A stretch of DNA of 24,051 nt, taken from positions 1-24,051 of the forward strand of contig CAJULV010000059.1 of the NCBI GenBank assembly GCA_910587555.1. The letters are read 5' to 3'. The position numbers were made by a program, and so were the translations under genes. This DNA comes from an uncultured Acetatifactor sp. (GTDB lineage Bacteria > Bacillota > Clostridia > Lachnospirales > Lachnospiraceae). Below, piece by piece: positions 1 to 8,900 of the stretch; position 1 is the first letter of the stretch, and every line of letters begins with the position of its first letter. The notes under the pieces are model-generated. The model saw only the letters and a program-made list of their open reading frames with translations, searched no databases and was not told where the DNA came from.

Positions 1-95
1 GAGCTTAATCTGCGAACACAGAGGGGACAGTAACGGCAAATCATAGATAGATTACCAGAAAAGCCGGAGGGACAGCAAGGAGATATTCAAGCGGT

Positions 96-1271
96 ATGAA
101 TTTTAGAAGCCGTAACAGCAGCAAAACGGGTAAAAAGATGAAATCAGAAGAAAAGAGACCTGAAAAAAAGAGACCTGAAGAAAAGAAAGCGATCCCCAAT
201 AACAAAAAACGGAACCCCGAAGGGAATCAAGCAGGAGAACCGAACTTAGAAAAGAGCGAAACCAAGGAACGGAACCCCGGAGAGAACAAAGCAGGAGAAC
301 CGAACTTCGAAAAGAGCGAAACCAGGGAACGGAAACTCAAAAAGAACAAAGCAGATGAATTAAAACCTGAACAGCGTAAAACAGCAGGACCATCCCCCGG
401 GGAAAAAGCCTCCGGGAAGGCACGCCCGAAGATCGGGATAGGATACAGAGTCGCCGGTCTGCAGGTGGAGGAGGCCACGGGACAGCGGAAAAACGGATAT
501 ATGGTATGGAGATGCCGCTGCGGCTGCGGCGGCGAGATTCTTCTGGACACCCGCTGCCTGCAGAGAGGAACCGTCACGGACTGCGGCTGCATGTCCAGGG
601 TAAAGCCGGGACAGCGGGACATTACCGGACAGCGGTTCGGTATGCTGACTGCCCTGGAGCCTACGGAGCAGATATTATACGAGTCTGTAGTCTGGCGCTG
701 TATATGTGACTGCGGGAACGAGATACATGTCCCACTCCGCCAATTGACACTGGGATATCGGAAGAGCTGCGGCTGCCTGAGCCATCCCTCCAGAAAAGAC
801 TATATCGGCAGACGCTTCGGCAGGCTGACGGTTACGGATTATGCCGGCAAATGCGCCGGAATGCACCAATGGAAATGCGTCTGCGACTGCGGGCGGGAGA
901 CTGTGGTGGGGCAGACACGCCTCCAGTCGGGAAAGACCAAGAGCTGCGGCTGTCTGCAGTCGGAAATCTATCGGAAAAATTTAAAACTTATAGACGGCAC
1001 CTCTGTGACCATTCTGGAAGCCGGAAAGAACCACAGGCTGATTGCCACCAATACAAGCGGGCATACCGGCGTCTACAGGGATAAGAAGCGCAGCAAATGG
1101 ATCGCCCAGATCACCTTCAAGGGAAAGACCTACTATCTGGGTTCCTATGACGACAAACTGGAGGCGGTGAAGGCCAGGGAACAGGGCGAGGAGATGCACG
1201 AGGATTTCCTGGAATGGTACTATAACGTAACCCGACAGGAAAAAACATGCGCAGCAAAAAATGACATATAA
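96..1271 (+). CDS. Zinc-ribbon-repeat protein with C-terminal AP2 domain, putative DNA-binding
   Basis: 391 aa. The first ~100 residues are Lys/Glu-rich, low complexity, and contain ~20-residue tandem repeats. Three Cys modules of form C-x-C-x-C-G...C-G-C follow: C140/C142/C144 with C163/C165, C202/C204/C206 with C225/C227, and C261/C263/C265 with C284/C286. The second and third are each preceded by a GQRFGMLT- or GRRFGRLT-type motif. Residues ~319-375 resemble an AP2 domain (TSGHTGVY, W335, YYLGSYD). This architecture is known from phage-like and Clostridia proteins, where AP2 domains bind DNA. No nuclease motif is visible, so a regulatory role is inferred rather than homing. Start: ATG at 96 with AAGGAG at 77-82, a rather long spacing of 13 nt. 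The stop lies 14 nt before the next gene, with that gene's ribosome site in between, so the two are probably co-transcribed. A phage-derived or domesticated mobile-element origin is possible. Confidence 0.75.
   Translation: MNFRSRNSSKTGKKMKSEEKRPEKKRPEEKKAIPNNKKRNPEGNQAGEPNLEKSETKERNPGENKAGEPNFEKSETRERKLKKNKADELKPEQRKTAGPSPGEKASGKARPKIGIGYRVAGLQVEEATGQRKNGYMVWRCRCGCGGEILLDTRCLQRGTVTDCGCMSRVKPGQRDITGQRFGMLTALEPTEQILYESVVWRCICDCGNEIHVPLRQLTLGYRKSCGCLSHPSRKDYIGRRFGRLTVTDYAGKCAGMHQWKCVCDCGRETVVGQTRLQSGKTKSCGCLQSEIYRKNLKLIDGTSVTILEAGKNHRLIATNTSGHTGVYRDKKRSKWIAQITFKGKTYYLGSYDDKLEAVKAREQGEEMHEDFLEWYYNVTRQEKTCAAKNDI
210..389 (+). repeat. 60-bp tandem repeat, two good copies and one degraded
   Basis: Units begin at 210, 270 and 330. 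Units 1 and 2 are nearly identical: both start cggaaccccg, both contain gcaggagaaccgaactt, and both end gaaaagagcgaaacc plus a few bases. Unit 3 keeps only the start and the aacaaagcag stretch. The repeat is a multiple of three and encodes ~20-residue Lys/Glu-rich blocks in the N-terminal linker of the AP2 protein. Such in-frame repeats can change copy number without breaking the gene. Confidence 0.85.
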
Positions 1272-1285
1272 AGAGGTGCAAGTAA

Positions 1286-2464
1286 ATGAATGGGAAAAAG
1301 AGTATCAGATTTGAGCTTCTGGGCCTGTTTTCCTGGGGAAAAGAGGAAGACGACGAATGGAGACGGAAGACTGCGGGCAAAAAAGAACTCTCCCTTCTGC
1401 AATATCTGATTGTAAATCACGCAAGGAGCGTTTCTTCGGAGGAGCTTATCGAGCGTTTCTGGGCGCAGGGCAGCAGCGATCCCATCAATGCGCTGCGGGG
1501 CATGATTTATAAAATCCGGAAATATCTGCGAGAAATGTTTCCCGAAGAAGAGAACATGATTGTCACCAGGCGCGGCAACTACGGCTGGAATCCGGCGCTG
1601 CAGATAGAACTGGACTCGGAAGAATTTGAACAGGCCTGCAGGGAAGCCAGGCGGCAGCCCGAGGCGGCGGCAGAGCTGCTTTCGCAGGTTCTTCCTATAT
1701 ATAAGGGAGACTTTCTGGCCGGGAATGACAGCGACTGGGTGATACCCGTGAGACGCTACTACCAGACCCTCTACCTTGACGCCTGCCGGGAGGTGCTTCC
1801 CGCCCTCCAGAAGCAGGAGCGTTGGATGGAAATCATAGACATCTGCGAGCAGGCCCGGAATGTGGACTTTGCGGCGGAAGATTTTGTAATCTCCCAGATG
1901 CAGGCCCTCATTTCCATGGGGCAGTCCGCCCGCGCCATGGAACAGTATACACACTACAGGGAACGCCTGTGGGAGGAATTCCAGATAGCCCCTTCGGAAC
2001 AGATGGAACAGACCTATGCGTTAGCCTCCTGCATGGGCAGGGGCGCCCCGGGAAAGGGCGATATTCTGAAAATGGTCACCGAGGAAGAGAACGACGGACG
2101 CGCCTTTTTCTGCACATTTCGAACATTTCAGAAGATAGTGGCTTTGGAGAGACGCCATCTGTCAAGGACCAGAGGCGCATCCACCCTGATGATTGTGGGA
2201 CTTGGCAACCAGGTCATACCCGGTACGGATGCCAGGCGCCTGGAACGCGTCCTGTTGGACAGCTTAAGGGCAGGTGACCCTGTGGCCAAGCTGGACGTTA
2301 CCTCCTATGTCCTGATGCTGCCCGGAAGCTCTCCCGCGGATGCCCGGACGGTTGCGGAACGGATAGACAGAACTTTCCGCAGAACCTACTCCCATTCCAG
2401 GGCCAGTCTCTCTTTCCGGACGGCCATTCTGGAAGGAAATCAGAATACAAACGATGCAAAATAG
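1286..2464 (+). CDS. SARP/BTAD-type transcriptional activator with degenerate cyclase-like C-terminus
   Basis: 392 aa, cytoplasmic, no membrane segment. Residues ~30-105 look like an OmpR-type winged helix: KELSLLQYLI, then SSEELIERFW, then a helix with INALRGMIYKIRKYL, and a wing ending TRRGNYGWNP. Residues ~110-250 are helical and match a bacterial transcriptional activation domain (LDSEEFEQACREA, YKGDFLAG, ending YRERLWEEFQIAPS). Together these are the AfsR/SARP architecture, which normally activates transcription from 11-bp-spaced direct repeats. The last ~110 residues (LMIVGL, LLDSLRAGD, KLDVTSYVLMLPG, ARTVAERID) follow the pattern of a GGDEF-like fold, but the signature loop is replaced by LDVTSY, so catalysis is unlikely and ligand or partner sensing is possible. 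AGAGG at 1272-1276 supports the ATG at 1286. Its position at the head of the pilus genes suggests it controls them. Confidence 0.8.
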   Translation: MNGKKSIRFELLGLFSWGKEEDDEWRRKTAGKKELSLLQYLIVNHARSVSSEELIERFWAQGSSDPINALRGMIYKIRKYLREMFPEEENMIVTRRGNYGWNPALQIELDSEEFEQACREARRQPEAAAELLSQVLPIYKGDFLAGNDSDWVIPVRRYYQTLYLDACREVLPALQKQERWMEIIDICEQARNVDFAAEDFVISQMQALISMGQSARAMEQYTHYRERLWEEFQIAPSEQMEQTYALASCMGRGAPGKGDILKMVTEEENDGRAFFCTFRTFQKIVALERRHLSRTRGASTLMIVGLGNQVIPGTDARRLERVLLDSLRAGDPVAKLDVTSYVLMLPGSSPADARTVAERIDRTFRRTYSHSRASLSFRTAILEGNQNTNDAK

Positions 2465-2492
2465 CCGGAATACTATATGTTGAAAAATCTCC

Positions 2493-2528
2493 AAAAGTAA
2501 TGGAAAACTAATGCTTCTCGGATAGAGT
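2493..2528 (+). promoter_or_regulatory. Candidate SARP-type operator and activated promoter
   Basis: AAAAGTAATG at 2493-2502 and AAAACTAATG at 2504-2513 are direct repeats with an 11-bp period and one mismatch in ten. A weaker A-rich copy may sit at 2482-2491. TAGAGT at 2523-2528 matches 4 of 6 bases of a sigma-A -10 box and begins 9 bp after the second repeat. No good -35 box is present at the right distance. SARP activators typically bind 11-bp-periodic direct repeats in place of a -35, about 8 bp before the -10. The fit to the regulator encoded just upstream is inference; there is no transcription start evidence. Confidence 0.5.
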
Positions 2529-2605
2529 AGAAATAAAGCAAGAGGGAAGTGGGGACGGAAATAGAAAAGTCTCCGGGAAAACGGTAAAAAAGAGGTGAGA
2601 AGAGC

Positions 2606-2983
2606 ATGAAATTAAAAGGGAAAATGTTACCCTGCGGAAGCCGGGAAGCTGTCGTCACCGTGTTATCCTATAAAAACGGCATCATGGACGGATATCTGCA
2701 GCATCCACGACTGCAGGAAAAAGAAAAGATACACAGCCTGTCCCAGATCATTCTGCTCTTAAACAGCCTTGTGGACCTGGAAGACTGCCCCAATCCATCC
2801 CTTCCCCTCATTCCGTTGGAACATGAGGAAGACGGGAAAAAGTCGGTTTTCCGTATTCAGATTCTGTTCCGGGAACATTACTCCTGGCAGGGCAGGCTTA
2901 TCTGGCAGAATGAGAACCGGGAAGTTGTATTTAGAAGCGTAGTGGAGCTGCTTCAGCTCTTTGATGAGATTCTTGGCGAATAA
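2606..2983 (+). CDS. Small cytoplasmic protein of unknown function
   Basis: 125 aa, family not recognised. No signal peptide or membrane segment. It has a helix-like stretch at ~42-57 (IHSLSQIILLLNSLV), a middle stretch rich in Pro and acidic residues, an alternating hydrophobic strand (FRIQILFREHYSW), a W94/W100 pair, and a C-terminal amphipathic helix of form FRSVVELLQLFDEIL. This suggests a small alpha/beta fold that could bind a partner. AGAGGTGAG at 2591-2599 supports the ATG at 2606. It is the first gene after the candidate operator, and its stop codon touches the ribosome site of the giant adhesin (AAGGAGG at 2984-2990), so the two are probably made together. A chaperone, anti-activator or secretion accessory role is possible but unproven. 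Confidence 0.65.
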   Translation: MKLKGKMLPCGSREAVVTVLSYKNGIMDGYLQHPRLQEKEKIHSLSQIILLLNSLVDLEDCPNPSLPLIPLEHEEDGKKSVFRIQILFREHYSWQGRLIWQNENREVVFRSVVELLQLFDEILGE

Positions 2984-2999
2984 AAGGAGGATGCAATCG

Positions 3000-5900
3000 A
3001 TGAAACTCCATAGAAACAGAAAAAAGAACAATATCAGGAAACTGATCAGCCTGGCGCTGGCATGCTGTATGACCCTTTCCATGGGTTCGTCCTATGTAAA
3101 CGCGGGGGAAATGGGTATTGCCGTGGAAAGCAGCGCGGCAGTGCAGGAGTCCAGTGAGGCGGAATCTGTTCCGGCTACAATGACAGAAGCCGACAATCAG
3201 GATGTGAATCATCAGGATGTTCCCTCCGATGAAAGCCAGGAGCAGCCTGCAGATACGGGGGAGACGCCGTCCGATGCGGACCAGGGTTCCCAGAACCCGG
3301 ATGACCAGAGCCCGGATGACCAGAACCCTGTTGACGGAACCGCAGACAGCGCCGTTCAGCCGTCCCAGACGCCCGCAGCCCCCGAAGGGGAGTCCAACGG
3401 AAGCCAGGATGCGGAGAATCAGCCATCCGCCGGAGAGAACCCGCCCGCCCAGGACGCGGGGGATTCTGTACCGCAGCCTTCCGAAGAGGAAGAGCAGCAG
3501 GAACCCGGCAGCGAAAGCGGCGTCTCCGTAGACGGAATGCCTGCGGATGAAGCTCCCGCTGACGGAAGCCAGGAACAGGACGACAGGCTTCCCGGTACAG
3601 AGACCGGGGAAGGGGAAAGCCAGGACGGCACGGAACTGCCGGGGAGTGAAGACGACTTGTCAGTACAGGACAGCCTGGCTGCGGTTCCGGAAGATGCGGC
3701 AGGCGCAGCCATGTCCCTTAGGGGCCTCGGCGGCGGTAATGTTCCCGACAGCCAGTATGGCTTTGATGCTTATTATGTAAATCAGTATGATTCGTATAAC
3801 GTAATGTTGGATCAGAACTTTAACCTGAAATACCAGATGGAATTTCATGCCAGCCAGGACTATGAGCCGGGCACGGTGGTGATTCGAATAGAGTCCGAGC
3901 TTTTCAGGGACAGAAACGGAAACTCCATTCTGCCCACGGAAATCGGCGTCCCCCAGGGAAGTCCGGACGCATCGGTATCCAACCGCAGCACGCCCTTTAA
4001 CTATTATTATGAAGATCAGTCTTTGGTGTTTTTCAATTATAAGAAAATAGATTCGGGTACCAATGCAGCATGGCAGGTACTCTACAAAGACCAGAAACTG
4101 ATGGACATTACAGACGGGACAAAATGGACACTGCAGCCCCAAATATCTGTGGACGGGGAAGCGACATACCAGGAAGGGACACCGCTTAGCGGACAGATAG
4201 ATTCCGCAGTGTTTATTGAAAGCGTTACCAAATCCTATTATACGGAGTCAGGGCTTAACTATACGCCGGGGCTGTATACCCTTTCACAGGTGACAAGGTA
4301 TATCAGCGGGGATGTGGACAGCAGGTTTTTAAACAGTGACGGCAGATTGAATACCACTGACTGGCGCTATGTGGTCTGGGATGTCAAGGTAAAGGGTACG
4401 GCCACACAGCCCTGGGACATGGTTATTACGGATATGCCCGGCAGCAGCGGAGAGGTGGTGGGGTATAAGGATAATTCAGACAGCTCCACAGCCTATAAGC
4501 TTCCCATCGGGCAGGTTGGGGAGGACGGAACGGCTCTGCGGGATCAGAGGGAAGAATCCTGGGGAAACCGTTTTTATGTAGTGACGGCATATCCTGCCGA
4601 TGCAGCAGAGGACGGCACGCCGGTACAAAATGACATTACAATCAGCCTTATCCCCGTAGACGGGCAGGATGCCCCCACAGAAGGGTCTTCCGGTACAGCT
4701 ACATGGACATATAAGAACTATGACTGGTCCTACAGCGGGAATATCATCGGTGTCCATAAGGAAACGGACAAGACGGTATATACGGGATGGCTGGATGCTT
4801 ACAGGCTGTCAAAGGTAAACGGAGCGGACTACGGCGACATGCCTTTTACCACCACAGGACATATGTATGGTTATTCCTACACCCACAGGACTGACAGCTG
4901 CTCCGACTACGCAGTGGGAGATTATATCCCGGGCACATACTATACCCTCACCACTGTAGACGACTTCATGTACCTGTACGCCGCGGCCGGTGACGGGGCG
5001 ATAATGGACGGGAGTGATTATTATTTCTCCGCCGTGAATATCACCCAGACAGATTACGGCTACGATGTATGGGAAGACCAGAAGGTGGAGTCCGAACTTA
5101 CGAAGGTAGATGCGGGTTTACTGCCCGATGTATTGAAGGACGGGAACGATGTAAGAAGCAGAGCGCGCATTTACGCAATGTTGGCAGCTCCCAATGAGGC
5201 GAAACAGGGAAACGCAGATCCGCAGGGATGGGTACTGATCGATACCGTGGATGTGGATGCTTCCGGCAGTATGTCCTACGCTTTTTCAGATGAAGTCATT
5301 GCGCAGCAGCCCTGGCGGGTAAAGGTGGAACACGATACCATAGACTACGAAACGATCTGTAAGATTGACGTAAAAGTACGCATCAAGTCCTCATCCTCTA
5401 AAATGGCGGAGATTCTTAACCTGCGGAATAATGCAGAAACCAATGAGAAAAGCCCGGAGGTGAAGTTTGAGAATGTGTCAGGCGTTATGGGCACGGTCCA
5501 TCTGGCAGACAGAAGCGTCGTCTATTTTACGGATTCTGACGGAAACAGCGGTTCCACCAATTACGGCGAACCCGGACTTGCGGAGGCAACGAAAGCCTTA
5601 TATCAGGATAACAAGGGCGAAGGGATTCTCCTTGTCCGCGACAACGCATACCGGACGGTTACATGGCTGAACGAGACGGCTGCTTCCTTTAAAAAAGCAG
5701 GCAGCACAAACGATGTGGACAATAACCGGGTATTGGTGGACTATTATCTGACGGCATATGACGGTTATGAAATATACGACAGGAGCAGTCTCAACTACCT
5801 GCGTGAGGAAGATCAGGATCTGATTTCTCCGGGCAGAAGCCATGTGGTATTTTATGATCTCCTTCCTTATGGCATGCAGTTTGATGCCTCTTATCCCATA

Positions 5901-8900
5901 ACGGCCGGCCGGATCACCGATTTGAGCAGGGATGTCTACCAGACACAGCCCAAGAGTTGGGACAGCGCCCAGGTTACGGTTACGGTGAACCCGGAGAAGG
6001 ATATCATCACCAATTACCGCGGGACAGGGCGGACGATGGTAGTATTCCACATAGCCTTTGACGGGGCGGACGCCACCTCATATACCAACGGAAAATGGAT
6101 CGAAGGATGGGGCGTAAGCTTCCGGGCGTATTACGAATGGAAGGACATGGATCAGCTCAATCAAGTGAAGATCAATGCCAACCTTAGTGCGTTTATGCCT
6201 GATTTCAGTGAAGCGGCAGGCGGCAGCAATGACAGCCATCCGGCCCTTGTGGGACTGAAAACGGAAGTGGATTATGACAACGGTACCCATGGGGATGGGC
6301 AGGAAGATCTTTCTACAGTAGATAAGGCATACGCGGATATGGTCAGGGAATATGCCGATGAAAACGGAAATTTGGTGAAAGGTAATATTGACGGATATAA
6401 TCCTGTTGACAAAGACGGCAACCCTTATGACACTACTTACCGCAATGTACTCTATGCAAAAAATGAGCTGAAGGATGATGTGGCAACCGCCTCCCAGTCC
6501 ACCATAGAGAAACTGGTGCGCGCCGATTCGGACCGATTCGGCACCTTTGACAGGACGGCTACCGTGCCCGCAGGCTCGCAGGCAGACGGGTTTTATACCT
6601 ACGACATCAATGTAACTACTGCCACCGGAATTAAGGATATTGCGGTATTTGACAGGTTGGAGCGGGCGGCCGTGGACCGGAAGGGAAGCAAGGATCCCTT
6701 TGCGCCCTTTGAGGAGAATACATGGTCCGGTACCTTCCAGTCCCTGGATACCACCGGACTGGATAAACGGCAGATTTCGTATACGGTCTATTACAATAGG
6801 CAGGAAGATGCCGCCATAACCACGGGCAATGAGACGCCGGAGAGCATTCTCAATGCAGGAAACGGGTGGTATGAAGAGAATACCTTTGAGGGCATGCTCC
6901 AGGAAACGCTTGGTGATCAATACAGCGGAAGATGGCAGGATTATGTGAAAGCAGTGGCGGTGAAACTGGATCCCGGGTATAAACTGGAAGCGAATCATTC
7001 CATATCCTTCCGGATCAGGATGAAGGCTCCCATGGCAGGTGAGCTGGAGGAGGGCAGCAGCCTTTCCACCTATAACAATGCCTCCTTCTCCTCCGTTTCA
7101 ACCACTGACGAAACCAGAAGTACGGTAACAGGCAATTCCGTCAAGGTAACTGTAAGCGCAGAGGAGACACTGGAGGTTATCAAAGAGACATCCGGGCCTG
7201 TGCCCGGCGCGCGCCAGGATGAGAATTTTGAATTCCGGCTTTACAAAGAATATACATACGATAATGACATCGAAAAGCAATACCTTGCCTACACGGAATA
7301 CAAACTCTATAAGTTCGAAGACGGCCAGTGGAAACCGCAGGAAGGTTTATACGCCACTGACGGAAACGGATACCTTTATCTGCACGCCGGGGAAAAGGCT
7401 GTCTTTGAAGCAGCCGATGCCGGACGCATCCGGGTGAAGGAGACGGAGAATATATTCTGGGAGTCCGAGACAAAGGAAGAGGTGACGGAAGATCCGGACA
7501 GCGGGAAGACCGTTCACAGCGTAACGGTGACGAATACCTATCGGCCCGTGCTGTATATGCAGAAAAAGCTTTCGGCAGTACCGGAGGGGATGGATGTAAG
7601 CGGAGAGAGCTTTACTTTCCGAATCGAAGTTAAGAAGAACAACAACTATTTCCCCCTTGCAAATGCGGAATTCTGGTATGTGAACAGCATACGCCTGGAC
7701 GGAGGCGCACCGGAAAAACTGAAATCCGGCCTTACAGACGACGAGGGCAAATTTACGCTAAGGGAAGGCGAGATCATCGCGCTTTTCCCCGGAGCCGTGG
7801 GAACGGAATACAGGATAACAGAAATTGGTTCCGGAGATAACTGGATTTGCGAGGATGATACCATAACCGGAGCAACGATAACCGGAGGAAGCAGCAAGAG
7901 CATAACCAACTATTATAAATGGAAGGAGCTTCTGCTGACCAAGGACATCACCCATCAGACACAGGAGGACTATGACGCGGCGCCGCAGCCGTTTACCTTC
8001 TGTATCAGCGAAGTGAGAACGGATGCGGAAGGAAAGGAAATTCTTACGCCTGCAGCCGGAAAGGAATGGGTGCTGTTGGATAAGGATGGAAATGAGATTA
8101 CAGGGACGTCCGACAATAATCAGCCCGGAAGCGGCGTGGGCGGAGAAGCTAATCCGACATCGGGAACGCTTGACCAGGAAGGCAAATTTACCTGCAATAT
8201 GGGATTCCGGACTGTCAAAATCAAAGGCCTGGAGGCAGGCAAGACCTATCGGATCGTAGAGCTGACGGAAGGAATCTCTGCGGAAGACGGGAAACCGCTG
8301 TATGTTCCGGCGGACGGGGGCAGTGCCACGGCACAGATGCCTGTTTACAGTACCAGAAAGAATGTGACCATTACCAACGACTACCGGAAGCGGCCGCTGT
8401 CAGTGACAAAGACCGTGGTTAAGACCCGGGAAAACGGACTTCCCACAGATCAGTGGACGGAATATTTCCGCTTTACGGCTAAGGTGAACGGGAAGGAATT
8501 GCCCAAAGGGACACCGTACACCGTGACCAGGAGAGGCGGCGATGAGACAGTGACACGCTATGTGGGCAGCCTGGAGGGGATGGACTCTGACCAGATTCTA
8601 CTGGCAGACGGCAGTCTGATAGAGGCACTTGAGGACAATGAATTTATATTGGCGGACGGTGAGACGGCTGTTTTCAAAGATGCGGGCATGTTGGAAGATA
8701 CCATTATTGTCAGTGAGGTAGATAACGGCAATCAGATATACCCGGCAGACAAGGGTCCTTATACGGATACACTTTCCGGAGACGGCAGTGAGGCATCCTT
8801 TGTGAACGGGGAAAAGGGAAGTCTGCTGATCGGAAAAGAATATGTGGGCCTGGACGAGGTAGGAAGCAAAGCTGTTGAGGAATTGAGGATTAGTAGGGGA

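Noticed and set aside
1..95. Promoter for the AP2 gene
   Set aside because: No -35/-10 pair of acceptable quality and spacing was found; the promoter may lie before the window.
6078..6998. 306-codon minus-strand frame inside the giant adhesin
   Set aside because: Shadow frame in a codon-biased gene, with no independent evidence.
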